NCBI GenBank assembly: GCA_037974335.1
Contig: CM075724.1
Span: 63,018,470 to 63,082,469, forward strand
DNA from: Prionace glauca
Taxonomy: Eukaryota > Chordata > Chondrichthyes > Carcharhiniformes > Carcharhinidae
DNA: 64,000 bases
Direction: 5' to 3'
Positions 1 through 11,449 of this stretch are shown here, piece after piece (within the stretch, counting starts at the first letter, position 1; every line of letters begins with the position of its first letter). A program made the translations under genes and the position numbers. The notes beneath the pieces were generated by a model. That model searched no databases. It was not told the DNA's origin and saw only the letters and a list, made by a program, of their open reading frames with translations.

Positions 1-103
1 TCCTTATCAAATTACTCTTTCTAACGTGTATCCCCTTACACTTTTCAGGGTGAAATTCCATCTGCCACTTACCTGCCCATTTGATAATTCCACCTATATA
101 AGT

Positions 104-892
104 GTGTGGACGAAGGCAGAGCAATTGATGTCACATACATGGATTTTAGTAAGACGTTTGATAAGGCTCCCCATGGTAGGCTCATGAAGAAGATAAGGAT
201 GTGTGGGATAGAAGGAAATTTGGCCGATTGGAGAAGTAACTGGCTGTATCATTGAAGACAGAGGGTGGTGGAAGGAAAATTTTCAGAGTGTAGGCCAGTT
301 AGCAGCGGTGTAACACAGGGATCAATGTTGGGTCCTGTGCTATTTGTGATTATTATCAATGAATTGAAAGAGAGGGCTGAAGGGTGGGTTAGTAAATTTG
401 CTGACGACACCAAGATTGGTGGAGTAGTGGATGAGGTGGAGGGCTCTGGCAGGCTGCAAAGAGACATTGATAGGATGCAGAGCTGGGCCGAAAAGTGGCA
501 GATGGAGTTTAACCCTGATAAATGTGAGGTGATTCATTTTGGTAGGACAAACTGGAATGCAGATTACAGGGTCAAAGGCAGAATTCTAAGGAATGTGGAG
601 GAACAGGGAGATCTTAGGGTTCATATCCACAGATCCCTGAAGGTTGCCACTCAAGTGGGTAGAGCCATGAAGAAGGTTTATAGCATGTTAGCATTTATTA
701 ACAGGGGCTTTGAGTTTAAGAGCCGTGGGGTAATGCTGCAACTATACTGGACGTTGGTAGGACCACATTTGGAATATTGTGTTCAGTTCTGGTCACCTCA
801 TATAGGAAGGATGTGGAAGAATTGGAGAGAGTGCACAGGAGATTGACCAGGATGCTGACTGATTTGGAGAGTAGGTCTTATGAGGAAAGAAC
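104..892 (+). mobile_element. CR1-clade LINE, reverse transcriptase fragment (5' part of a split copy)
   Basis: The plus strand reads the second half of a non-LTR reverse transcriptase. Visible motifs are a degraded PQGSxLGP block (TQGSMLGPVLF), the FADDTK catalytic box near 400-415, and the downstream HFGRTN and LVGPHLEYCVQFWSPH blocks typical of CR1-clade elements. The copy is truncated at its 5' end. It is interrupted at 892 by an opposite-strand LINE and resumes at about 1623, where the LRELG motif that follows SYEER is found. Confidence 0.85.
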
Positions 893-1622
893 ATAAGAAC
901 ATAAGAACATAAGAACATAAGAAATAGGAGCAGGAGTAGGCCATCTGGCCCTTCGAGCCTGCCCCGCCATTCAATAAGATCATGGCTGATCTGTCGTGAC
1001 TCAGCTCCACCTTCCCGCCCTCTCCCCATAACCCTTAATCCCCTCTCTTATCAAAAACCCATCAACCCGTTTCTTAAAAATATTTAGCGAGGCAGCCTCC
1101 ACCACTTCAACGGGCAGAGAATTCCAGAGATTCACCACCCTTTGAGTGAAGAAGTTCCTCCTCAACTCTGTTCTAAACCGCCCCCCCTTTATCTTGAGGC
1201 TGTGCCCCCTAGTCCTACTGTCTTTTTTGAGCGGGAACAGTCTCTCCACCTCTATCCTATCCATCCCATTCATCATCTTATACGTCTCAATGAGATCTCC
1301 CCTCATTCTTCTAAACTCTAACGAGTACAAGCCTAGTTTATTCAGCCTCTCCTCATAGCTCAATCCCCTCAACTCCGGTATCAGCCGAGTAAACCTCCTC
1401 TGCACTCCCTCCAGGGCCAAAACATCCTTGCGCAGGTGCGGCGCCCAAAACTGCACACAGTACTCCAGCTGCGGCCTCACCAATGCCCTATACAGCTGCA
1501 GCAAGACCTCCCTACTTTTATATTCAATCCCCTTCGCTATGAAGGCCAGCATCCCATTCGCCTTCCTGACCACCTGCTGCACCTGCAAGCTGGGTTTTTG
1601 CGACTCATGCACAAGGACCCCG
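893..1622 (-). mobile_element. Young 5'-truncated CR1-clade LINE nested in another LINE
   Basis: On the minus strand there is a 203-residue open frame (1612-1001) covering the C-terminal part of a LINE ORF2, with blocks LVRPQLEYCVQFWAPH, SYEERLNKLGLYSLE, MRGDLIETYKMM and FFTQRVVNLWNSLP. It is followed by a short 3' UTR and a tandem 8-base tail (AAGAACAT on plus, i.e. ATGTTCTT on the element strand) at 893-925, like the ATTCTRTG-type tails known for CR1. The frame is open to its truncated end, so the insertion is fairly young. It splits the plus-strand LINE at 104-2008. Confidence 0.9.
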
Positions 1623-2008
1623 AGGCTAAGGGAGCTGAGGGCTTTTCTCTTTGGAACGGAGGAGGTTGAGAGACGACTTAAAAGAAGTTTATAAGATGAT
1701 GAGAGGGGTTGATAGAGTGGATGTGCAGAGACGATTTGCTCGGTGAATGTAACTTTTACGAGGGGGTATAACTCTAAGGTTCATGGAGGGAGCTATAGGA
1801 AGGATGTCCGAGGTAGATTCTTTACTCAAAGAGTGGTTGGGGTCATTGAGTGTCTTTAAGACAGAGACAGTTAAGTTCTTGATCATTAAGGGGATCAAGG
1901 GTTACAGAGAGAAAGCAAGAGAATGGGGATGAGAGTCATATCAGCCATGATTGCATGGTGGCAAAGATTCAATGGGCCAAGCGGCCTAATTCTACCCCTA
2001 TATTCTTT
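1623..2008 (+). mobile_element. CR1-clade LINE, 3' part of the split copy
   Basis: This continues the ORF2 C-terminus interrupted at 892: LREL, VERRL, then the decayed remains of the FTQRVV region and a 3' UTR (GGGATCAAGGGTTACAGAG, CAGCCATGATTG). Many frame disruptions mark it as an older, inactive copy. Confidence 0.75.
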
Positions 2009-2165
2009 AGGAACTTTCAAGCGGTTATTGGATAGGCACATGGAGCACACCAGAATGATAGGGAGGGGATAGCTTGATCTTGGGATTGGACATAGCTCGG
2101 CACAACACTGAGGGCTGAAGAGCCTGTACTGTGCTGTAATCTTCTATGTTTTATGTTCTATATCT
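2009..2165 (+). mobile_element. LINE 3' UTR with TTCTATG-type tail
   Basis: A short 3' terminal fragment of a different CR1-like subfamily. It has a remnant of the ORF end (TTCAAGCGGTTATTGGATAGG), a UTR ending in GTACTGTGCTGTAATCTTC, and the tail TATGTTTTATGTTCTAT, a degenerate 7-8 base repeat. Confidence 0.65.
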
Positions 2166-2271
2166 TCTTATAAGTCGTTAGCCTTAGTCGTTTGTGTCAT
2201 CTGCAAACTTCTTAATGCTTCCCCACGAAGTCATCTATGTCATTTCCTTAAACAAAACAAAGAACAAGGAA

Positions 2272-2640
2272 CGAAATCAGCCCGGGAAACAGGCCCTTCG
2301 GCCCAACGAGCCCGCGCCACCAGTCCCCAACCCCGCCCCACTCCACGCATGACCCTTATCTATTGTTTATGGCATTCGACATTGAAGGAAACTAATCTAG
2401 GGACAATTTATTACCTCCAATCAGCCTAATAGCACATCTTTGGGATGTCGGAGGAAACCGGACGACCTGGAGAAAACCCATGCAAGCACGGGGAGAATGC
2501 ACAAACTCCCACAGACACTGGCCCAAATCCATGTGTCTGCACAGCAAACAGTGATAGTCACTGAGCTGTCGTGTTGCCCAGCATCTAGTCCAGTTTAAGC
2601 ACACACTAACGACATGAAGCACTCGGCTACTCTCGAACAT
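2272..2640 (-). mobile_element. tRNA-derived SINE (HE-type body), minus strand
   Basis: The left part reads CAGGCCCTTCGGCCCAACGAG. The right part carries the block TTTGGGATGTCGGAGGAAAC / ACGGGGAGAATGCACAAACT, which recurs at 23.8-24.2, 48.4 and 49.7-50.1 kb. The tRNA-like head would be at the right end and is decayed. Confidence 0.65.
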
Positions 2641-2754
2641 TCAAGAGCAGCCCAAGTACGACCCATCACATGTACGCCCCTCGTTGGACAACAAGGTGGA
2701 ACTTAAAACCTGTGAATTAAAAGAGAAAAACATTATTATCATACCACATCCTTT

Positions 2755-4340
2755 TACATTACCAGGGACGTCCCAATGCTAATGACGGGTAATTTAGCAC
2801 CCAGTATGGATCCCTGTGGTATGCAAATCGACGATGGCTTCCAATCACTACAGCAGCTTTCTGTCATCTCTCTCATACAATATACCCAATTCTGAATCCA
2901 TTTTATCAAATTGTCCTGTATCTCATGTAAATTTACCTTCTTTAAATGTCTCCCATATGGAACATTGTCCAAGGCTTTGCAGAAATCCATTTTAACTTCG
3001 TCAACAGCACTACCCACGTATACACACCTGGTAACCACCTCAAAAATTTCCATCACATTTGTTAAGCATGAATCCCCTGACGAAGCAACAATGATTTTCC
3101 AAGCGGACATAACTACTCGCCTTCGGAATTTTCTCCAAATGTTTCCCCTGCCAATGAGGTAAGACTCACTGACGGACAGTTATTTGCACTTTCTTAACAA
3201 TCCTTCTTAAATATTAGAACCACATTCGCTGTTCTCCAGTCGTCTGACAACTCCGCCGTGGCCAGAAAGGAATTGAAAATTTGGGTCAGAACCCCTGAAA
3301 TCTCCTCCCTTGTCTCCCAAAGCAGCCTAGGGCACAATCAGTCGGGGCCTGGAGATTTATTCTCTTTTATGGCTGTCAGCACTTCCAATACCTTGTCCTT
3401 CCCGACGTCAATTTGCTCAAGAACCTCACAGTATCTATCCCTGAATCCCATCCCATCGTCCTCATTCTCTTGGGTGACAACGAATTAATTCAAACTCTAC
3501 CAATGTCCTCTGGTACCACCTATGGATTGCCCTCTTGGGCCCCATTCTTTCCCTCGTTAACATCTTCCCATTGATATTATTAGTGAATATCTTGAGATTT
3601 TATCTTCTTTTACCAGGCTGAAGTTTCCCATACCTCGTCGATGCTTTCCTAATTGCTTCTGTAAACTTTAACCTGCACTTCCTATACCTCACTAATGTTT
3701 CCACTGATTTGCTCCCATTCCACTTTTTAAAAAGGCTTCCTTCTCATTTAATTGTAAATATCTCTGGTCATCCATGGTTCTGTTGGCTTTTTATGCAATC
3801 CTATCACCCTAGGAGGAACATGCAGGACCTGCACCCTCCCCATCTCATTTTTGAATGCTTCCACCCACACCCCACTGGTCTTCAGAAGATATTGCCATTT
3901 GTTGTCTACCTTTCCCAGCCAAACGTAGCTAGATCTTGAACTATTTTACTAAAATTCGCTCTCCCCAATCTAAAGACGTTTTTTTACAGCTTGTTTATTT
4001 CCTTCTCCATAACAAGTTTGAATTGTACCATGTTGTGACCTCTATCACTGAAATGCTCCCTCACAAGTTTCTCAACGTCTGGTTTGGCTTTATTGTACAT
4101 AATTGGGTCTAGCATTGATCCTTCCCTTGTTGGACCCTCTACATATTGAACTACAAAATCCTCCTGCACATATTTCAAGTAATCTATTCTATCCAAGCCC
4201 TTAACTTTATGTATATTCAATGTAATGTTGGGAAAGTTAAAGTCATCTAATATAATAAACATATTGAAATTGTTTTTCACATATCCGCAACTTGAGCACA
4301 TATTTTCTCCCCAGTATCCCTCTCATATCTGGGGATCTAA
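2755..4340 (-). mobile_element. Old CR1-clade LINE with endonuclease and RT remnants
   Basis: On the minus strand, 4301-3984 encodes an AP-endonuclease-like segment with the LDDFNFPN and DRGHN motifs, and 3110-2754 encodes an RT segment with DFCKALDNVPYG and PQGSILG. The middle is heavily mutated. Reading order endonuclease then RT shows one inverted element lacking its 5' and 3' ends. Confidence 0.75.
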
Positions 4341-4383
4341 AATAACGACGTAACAATGTGGCTGTCCCTGTTCTATTCTTAGA

Positions 4384-6000
4384 CTAACAGGACTGATGGT
4401 GGACAAGCCCCCAGGACCGGATGGAATACATCCCAGGGTTCTGAAGGAAATGGCAGAGGTGATAGTAGATGTCTTAGTGATTATTTACCAAACTTCGCTG
4501 GATTCCGGGGAAGTGCTGGAAGATTGGAAAATGGCTAATGTTACGCCACTGTTTAAAAAAGATAGCAGGCAAAAGGCAGGGTTAGTTTAACGTCTGTTGT
4601 TAGAAAAATGCTTGCATCTGTCATCAAAGAGGAAATAGCGAGGCACCTAGAAAAGAATGGTTTGATAGAGCAGCACGGGTTCGTTAAGGGGAAGTCGGGT
4701 TTGACGAATTTATTGGATTTCTATGAGGATCTGACGAGTGTGGTAGACAGAGGGGAACCGGTGGATGTGGTGTTTCTCGATTTTCAAAAGGCGTTTGATA
4801 AGGTGCCGCACAAAAGGTTGCTTCAGGAGATGGGACGCATTGAGTTGGGGGTAAGGTGTTAGCATGGATAGAGGCTTGGTTGTCTAATAGGAGGCAGAGA
4901 GTTGGTATCAATGGGTGCTATTCTGACTGGCGGTTGGTGACTAGTGAAGTGCCGCAGGGATCTGTGTTGAGGACTCAGCTATTTACCATTTATATAGATG
5001 ATCTGGAGGAGGGGGCTGAGTGTAGTGTGATGAAATTTGCTGATGACACAAAGATGAGTGGAAACGCAAATTGCTTGGAGGGTGTGGAAAGTCTGCAGAG
5101 GAATTTGGATAGGCTGAGCGACTGGACGATGACCTGGCAGATGTTAGCCAGTGTGAGGTTATTCACTTTGGCAGAAATAATAGTCGGAGGGATTACTATT
5201 TAAAGGGCGAAAAGCTGCAGCATGTTACAGCGCAGAGGGACCTGGGGATCCTTGTGCATGAGTCGCAAAAACCCAGTCTGCAGGTGCAGGAAGTGGTCAA
5301 GAAGGCAAATGAGATGCTGGCCTTTATAGCGAGGGGAATCGAATATAAAAGCAGGGAGGTCTTGCTGCAACTGTACAGGGCACTGGTGAGGCCGCAGCTG
5401 GAGAACTGTGTGCAGTTTTGGTCGCCGCACTTGCGCAAGGATATTTAGGCATTGGAGAGAGTGCAGAGGAGGTTCACTAGGCTGATACCCGAGATAAGGG
5501 GGTTAGACTATGAAGAGAGACTAAATAGATTGGGTCTGTACTCATTGGAGTTCAGAATGTTGAGGGGGGGATCTTATAGAGACGTATAAGGCAATGAAAG
5601 GGATGGATAGGGTAGAGGTAGAGAGATTCTTCCCGCTCAGAAAGGACAGCAGGACTAGAGGGCACAGCCTCAAGATAAGGGGAGGGCAGTTTAGAACAGA
5701 GTTGAGGAGGAACTTCTTCACCCAAAGGGTGGTGAATCTCTGGAATTCTCTGCCCGTTGAAATGGTGGAGGCTACCTCACGGGGAGATAGGTTTTTGACA
5801 GACGAGGGAATTAAGGGTTATGGGGAGAAAGCGAGAAAGTGGAACAGATCTACTTCAGATCAGCCATGATCTTATTGAATGGCGGGGCAGGCTCGAAGGG
5901 CTATATGGCCTACTCCTGCTCCTATTTCTTATGATAGATGGCCTACTTAGGCTAGATGGCCTACTCCCGCACGTATTTCTCATGCTCTTATGTTCTTATA
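4384..6000 (+). mobile_element. CR1-clade LINE ORF2 (RT to 3' end), several frameshifts
   Basis: The frame starts inside the RT at KPPGPDGIHPRVLK and continues through HGFVKGKSGLTNLL, FLDFQKAFDKVPHKRLL, a PQGSVL block, MKFADDTKMSG, and the C-terminal MHESQKPSLQVQ, LVRPQLENCVQFW and FFTQRVVNLWNSLPVE blocks. It needs several frame changes (for example near 4590, 4860, 5150, 5448 and 5570), so it is dead. It belongs to the same subfamily as the minus-strand copies at 893-1622 and 12397-13412. The 3' end near 6000 has duplicated UTR text around 5895-5960. Confidence 0.85.
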
Positions 6001-6009
6001 TCCTTAAGT

Positions 6010-6209
6010 TCTGCCCACAAATTTTCATCAGATCCCCTTTCCAAAATTGGTTCCTTAGTTAATCATGCAATGCCTCGTCCTTTTTTATCGTCTCCCCTGT
6101 CCGATCTGAAGACTCTATATCCCAGATGATGAGTTGCCAATCGTGCCCTTCCTTCAATCATGTCCCTGTGATAGCCATTGTATCACATTATGAGTGTGCC
6201 AATCAATTC
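6010..6209. other. Unassigned spacer between LINEs
   Basis: No open frame or repeat was recognised with confidence. It may be further decayed LINE sequence. Confidence 0.3.
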
Positions 6210-6440
6210 AACGGGATCAACCGATTCAAGAACAGCGACTTTCCTGTAACCATCAGATTTTTTAATGGGGCCTATCTCATATTCAGTTGATCAGTAGTTA
6301 ATCCGAGCCATGACTGTAGCAGTACATTTTTTACCCTCTCCTTTCCTTCTCTACATAGGGTATGCTTTACTTGTACAGCATGCAACAAATAATACTTTTC
6401 ATTGTATAATAACACACATGACAATAATAAAGTAAATCAA
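6210..6440 (+). mobile_element. L2/Rex1-like LINE 3' end
   Basis: The sequence ends CTTTTCATTGTATAATAACACACATGACAATAATAAAG, whose terminal ATGACAATAA matches the 3' ends of the copies at 58.3 kb (plus) and 33.25 kb (minus). Only the UTR and a decayed ORF2 C-terminus are present. Confidence 0.55.
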
Positions 6441-6444
6441 AATG

Positions 6445-7640
6445 ATCAACTTCAAGTCATCCGTTTTACCTGCAATTCTCCTGGCATTAAAGTAGAGGCC
6501 ATCTAACCTGGCCTTACTCACTTGAAAATTAACTGATTTGATTGATTTACTGTCTGATTTGGTGCCTTTATTCCGTGCTCCCCGCGCCCCCCCCCCCCCC
6601 CTCCCCCGCCCGCGCGCACACTTACCCCCGCCACATTAATTTTAATTCCGCCCAACAACATTAGCAAGAATTTTAATTCCAGTCTGATTCAGATATAGAA
6701 CGCCCGTTTGTAGAGGTTCCATCTTCCCCACAAATTGTCCCAGTGATCTAAGAGTCTAAAACCCTCTTTCTGCACCAACTCTCAAGCCACGCATTAATCT
6801 GCACCATCCTACTATTTCGGTGTTCGTTACCTCGTGGAATTCGGAATTCAACCCGAGAGATCCGGATTTTTAATCTAATGCCTAACTCCCTGAATACTTC
6901 ATGGAAGGCCTCACCACGCTTTCTTTCATGGGTACCAATATGCACGATGACCTCGGCCTAATCACTCTCCCCCTTCAATATACACTGCAGTCGTTCAGTA
7001 ACATCACGGACCATAGCACTAGGGAGGCCACCTATCATCCTGGAGTCACGTTGATGGACACATAAATGCGTACCTCTCACCCGATGATAGAATCCCCTAT
7101 TCCCATTGCGCTGCTACTGTCCCCTCCCCCTCCTGCACTGATAGACTGCTTGAGGTCCCAGAAGTTTGGCTCTGCCAACACCGCCTGGAGGAACCAGCGC
7201 CCTCATCAGGCTCTAAAATACAATACCGATTTGCAAGCAAGACACACGGGGACTCCTGAACTGCCTGCCTACATCTCTTCGACTGCCTGATGATCACCCA
7301 TTCTCTTCCTTCCTCAAATTCCTTCAGCTGCGGCGCAACCACCTTCCTAAATGTGCTATCCACAATGTTCTAAGAATCGCGGGTGCTCCACGATGTCTCC
7401 AGCTTCGGTTCCAGCTCCGAAACCCGAGATTGAAGGAGCTGCAGCTGCACCTTTTTAGCACACATGCTGGCCCCCGGCACTGAAAATGTGCCCGACGTCC
7501 CACATGGAGCAAGGAGAGCAAGCCGCAGCTCTGGGCTCCATCACATTGCAGAGACTGTTTAGGAAAGGTGCCCTTACATTGGAAGAAATGAAACGCAACT
7601 GCATTATTCAAACAGAGCAGGAAAGAGAAAACATCGAATA
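6445..7640 (-). mobile_element. LINE ORF1-like segment, probably SGNH/esterase type
   Basis: The minus-strand frame at 6945-6748 reads MHIGTHERKRGEAFHEVFRE followed by INAWLESWCRKR. This resembles the VxHIGTNDLxRGE ... LNxWLxxWC pattern of the esterase-like domain found in CR1 ORF1 proteins. The upstream minus-strand sequence to 7640 includes a cysteine-rich stretch (ANRYCILEP). It is decayed and lies head to head with the plus-strand LINE that follows. A 15-base C run at 6587-6601 interrupts it. Confidence 0.5.
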
Positions 7641-10404
7641 AGAAGCAAGCTAACCTGACCTCAGGAATAGAGCAAATCCAAAATCGATTGGAAAGAACAT
7701 GCTAACAGGGCAAGTAGAAACTTAGGCATAGCTCGTTCAGATTGATGAAAGGAACGTGGTGTTTGACGACTTCATCAGATAGTTGTAGGTTGTAACGACT
7801 AAGACCAATGAAGGACAATTAATGGCTTTGGTACAGTTGAACATTCAAAAACAAAATAGCCCATATATGCAAGATGATAAGCAATCAAACTGTACTGAGG
7901 GGCTGAAGTGTATATATTTTAATGCAAGGAGTATAGTAAATAAGGTAGATGAGCTTAGGGCGTGGATAGCTGCTTGGGAATGGTGGCCATTACGGAGACT
8001 TGGATGTCTCAGGGACAGGACTGGGTACTTCAGGTGCCAGGTTTCAGATGTTTCAGGAAGGACACGGAGGCTGGCAGAAGAGGTGGTGGAGTGGCACTGT
8101 TAATCAGGGACAGTGTCATGGCTGCAGAGAAAGAGGATGCCGTGGAGGGACATTCTACAGAGTCTCTGTGGGTGGAAGTTACGAACAGCAAAGGGTCGAA
8201 AACTTTGCTGGGTGTATTCTATAGGCCGCCCAATAGTGACAGGGAAGTTGAAGTGCAGATAGGGAACCAGATTCTGGAGAAATGCATTAAAAACAGAGTT
8301 GTCGTGATGGGAGACTTCAATTTCCCAAACATCGACTGGAATATCCCTAGGGTAAGGGGTTTGGCTGGAGAGGAGTTTGTTAGGTGTGTTCAGGAAGGTT
8401 TCCTGACACAGTATGTGGACAAGCCTACGAGGGGAGAGGCTGTATTTGACCTGGTACTGGCGAATGAACCAGGGCAGGTGATGGATCTCTCGGTAGGAAA
8501 GCATCTTGGGAATGGTGACCATAATTCTATCTCCTTCACAATTGCATTGGAACGAGATAGGATCAGGCAGGCTAGGAAGGTGTTTGTCTGGAGTAAGGGG
8601 AGATACGAAGAAGTCAGGAAGTTACTTGGACAAATAAACTGGAAGGAGGCGTTCTTAGGGAAAAGTACCGAAGGAAGGTGGCGGATATTCAAGGAATGTT
8701 TGTCTGGCGCTCTGCATGACAATGTTCCGATGAGACAAGGGGGTTTTGGTAGGTCGCGGGAACCGTGGTGCATGAAGGCTGTGTTGAACCTAGTCAGGAG
8801 GAAAAGGAAGGTGGACAAAAGGTTCAGGGAACTAGGAGAGGTTAAGGATCTTGAAGCAGATGGAAAAGATTGAGTACGTGAACATGAAGGAGGAGGATGT
8901 GTTAGAACTTTTGAATTCTATCAAAATAGATAAGTCGCCGGGACCAGATGGGATGTACCCCAGGATACTGTGGGAGGCGAGGGAAGTGATTGCAGAGCCC
9001 CTGGCGATGATCTTTGCGTCGTCAATGGAGACGGGAGAGGTTCCGGAAGATTGGAGGATTGCGGATGTAGTCCCTATTTTCAAGAAAGGGAACAGAGATA
9101 GCCCGGGAAATTACCGCCCGGTGAGTCTGACCTCAGTGGTTGGTAAGCTGATGGAGAGGCTTCTGAGGGACAAGATTTACGAGCATTTGGAGAGGTTTGA
9201 CATGATCAGGAATAGTCAGCATGGATTTGTCAAGGGCAGGTCGTGCCTTACGAGCCTAGTTGAGTTCTTCGATAATGTGACTGAACACATTGACGAAGGA
9301 AGTGCCGTGGACGTAGTGTACATGGACTTCAGCAAGGCGTTTGATAAGGACCCCCATGCAAGACTTCTTGAGAAGGTGAGAGGGCATGGGATCCAAGGGT
9401 CATTGGCCTTGTGGATCCAGAACTGTCTTGCCTGCAGAAGGCAGAGAGTGGTTCTGGATGGGTCTTTTTCGGAATGGAGGTCAGTCACCAGTGGGGTGCC
9501 CCAGGGATCTGTTCTGGGACCCTTGCTGTTTGTCATTTTCATAAATGACCTGGATGAGGAAGTGGAGGGATGGGTTAGCAAGTTCGCTGATGACACGAAA
9601 GTCGGTGGTGTTGTGGATGGTCTGGAAGGATATCAAAAGTTGCAGCAGGACATAGATAGAATGCAGGAATGGGCGGAGATGTGGCAGATGGACTTCAACG
9701 CGGATAAATGTGTAGTCGTCCATTTCGGCAGAACCAACGGGATGAACGAGTACACTATCAAGGGCAGGAGTCTTAGTAGCGTTGAAGAGCAGAAGGATCT
9801 CGGGGTCCGGGTCCACAGGGCTCTTAAATCGGCCTCGCAGGTGGAGGAGGTGGTCAAGAAGGCGTATAGTGTACTGGCCTTCATTAATCGAGGGATTGAG
9901 TTTAGGAGTCGGGAGGTAATGCTGCAACTTTACAGGACCCTTGTCAGGCCTCATTTGGAGTACTGTGCGCAGTTCTGGTCGCCTCACTATAGGAAAGACG
10001 TAGAAGCTAATGAAAGGGTGCAGAGGAGATTTACAAGGATGTTGCCTGGACTGGGAGGCATGCCTTATGAAGATAGGTTGAGGGAGCTGGGATTCTTTTT
10101 CCTAGAGAGGCGAAGGTTGAGAGGCGACCTGATAGAAGTTTATAAAATGTTGAGAGGAATAGATAGGGTGGACTCTCAGAGGCTATTTCCCCGGGTTGAA
10201 ATGGTCGCTACAAGAGGACACAGATTTAAGGTGCGGGGAGGGACGTACAGAGGTGATGTTAGGGGTAAGTTTTTCACTCAGAGGGTGGTGAGTGAATGGA
10301 ATCGGCTGCCGTCATCGGTGGTGGAGGCGAACTCGCTGGGGTCTTTTAAAAGACTTCTGGATGAGTATAAAGAAGATGCTGGGGTACCTCAGAAGGTCTG
10401 ACAA
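7640..10404 (+). mobile_element. CR1-clade LINE with endonuclease and near-complete RT
   Basis: The endonuclease begins at LKCIYFNARSIVNKVDELR (7890-7960), shifts frame near 7975, then runs from AITETW through GGGVALLIRD, VFYRPPNSD, MGDFNFPNIDW and NGDHNSISF to about 8850. A second open frame, 8851-10401 (516 residues), carries the RT from KSPGPDGMYPRIL through DFSKAFDKDPH, GVPQGSVLGPLL and SKFADDTKVGG to FFTQRVVSEWNRLP and its stop. Compared with the copy at 44.4-47.2 kb, about 100 residues between endonuclease and RT are missing at the frame junction near 8860. The RT half alone is uninterrupted. Confidence 0.92.
8851..10401 (+). CDS. LINE reverse transcriptase, 516-residue open frame
   Basis: This uninterrupted frame holds the RT palm with the FADDTK active-site box at about 9580-9600 and the CR1-type C-terminal region. 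It would copy LINE RNA at a nicked target, but the endonuclease is in a different frame upstream and part of the linker is gone, so the element is probably not autonomous. The ATG-initiated start is only the first methionine of the frame, not a real ORF2 start. Confidence 0.85.
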   Translation: MKQMEKIEYVNMKEEDVLELLNSIKIDKSPGPDGMYPRILWEAREVIAEPLAMIFASSMETGEVPEDWRIADVVPIFKKGNRDSPGNYRPVSLTSVVGKLMERLLRDKIYEHLERFDMIRNSQHGFVKGRSCLTSLVEFFDNVTEHIDEGSAVDVVYMDFSKAFDKDPHARLLEKVRGHGIQGSLALWIQNCLACRRQRVVLDGSFSEWRSVTSGVPQGSVLGPLLFVIFINDLDEEVEGWVSKFADDTKVGGVVDGLEGYQKLQQDIDRMQEWAEMWQMDFNADKCVVVHFGRTNGMNEYTIKGRSLSSVEEQKDLGVRVHRALKSASQVEEVVKKAYSVLAFINRGIEFRSREVMLQLYRTLVRPHLEYCAQFWSPHYRKDVEANERVQRRFTRMLPGLGGMPYEDRLRELGFFFLERRRLRGDLIEVYKMLRGIDRVDSQRLFPRVEMVATRGHRFKVRGGTYRGDVRGKFFTQRVVSEWNRLPSSVVEANSLGSFKRLLDEYKEDAGVPQKV

Positions 10405-10469
10405 CATCTTTGGAGAGAGAATGGAGCTAAGATTTCGAGTCTGGATAACCCTTCGTCAGGGCTCAAATA

Positions 10470-10690
10470 TTCCTTAATATATTCACTGTTTAGAAATCTT
10501 TTAGTCCCTGTTTTGAACACCTCAGTGACTTCAGAGTCCTCCGGAGTAAAGCATTCTAAAGGTTTGCCACGCTGAGTGAAGAAATTACCCCTCATCTTAG
10601 ACCTGAAATGCCTATCCTGATTATGAACCAGCATATTCTGCTCCTATGGGCGGGCATCCACCCTCACGGATGCTACCCACCCTCACAAGC
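10470..10690 (-). mobile_element. LINE ORF2 C-terminal / 3' fragment
   Basis: Minus-strand translation contains RSKMRGNFFTQRGKPLECF and FKTGTKRFL, a decayed version of the GxFFTQRVVxxWNxLP ... FKxxxDxFL end of CR1-type ORF2. Confidence 0.55.
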
Positions 10691-10699
10691 CAAAATCAT

Positions 10700-11445
10700 C
10701 ATTAATATTAGTAATTAAGTAAAGAACAGACTTGCATATGGGTAGGATCTATATTTTATTATCACGTATTTCATCTTGCACGCAATATTTTTGAAATTAG
10801 ACCAAAATAATAAACCAAAGATTCCAGCAATTTATATACATTTTCGTACAGAAGTGTAATGAGCAACTGATGAGGAGTGAACTTCCGTTGTGGATTTTGC
10901 GTATCAATTGGACATCCCCGACACATTAAAGTGAGTCGCCTGCGACGCAGAATATCTGGAACAATTACACTAATACTGTATACATGGAACAAAACTTTTG
11001 TAATCTTGCACATCCCAAACAGGTGCCGGAATCTGGTGATCAGGGAATGTTCACTTTAACTTAATTGCCGTATTAATGTAAGACTACCTGTGACACTAAG
11101 AAATAAACTATGAAGTTTCTTAATATATAAGAGCCACTTAATTTAGATGTAGTTTGATCCCTTCAGGGAAACTTCACAATTTCTCATGTTTGTTATATAC
11201 TGCTCTGCTTCATCAATAATGAAATGATTCATTATTGTTTAAAATTGAATGGATTGGCACACGGAAATAATTAAGAATGGTATAGTTGATCCTTGCTATG
11301 CCTTTCTCAACTCTATTCCACGATTGAGCATCTAAATTAAAATCCTGCCCACTTCGGAACAGCTCATGTCCCATTTGTGTCAACCAGAATATCACACCTC
11401 AGTGGAAAGCACCAGTTTGAACAACCTGATGCCAATCTTATTGCG
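10700..11445. other. Unassigned AT-rich sequence
   Basis: No convincing exon, repeat or RNA gene is seen. Short open frames on both strands look like chance. Confidence 0.4.
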
Positions 11446-11449
11446 ATCC

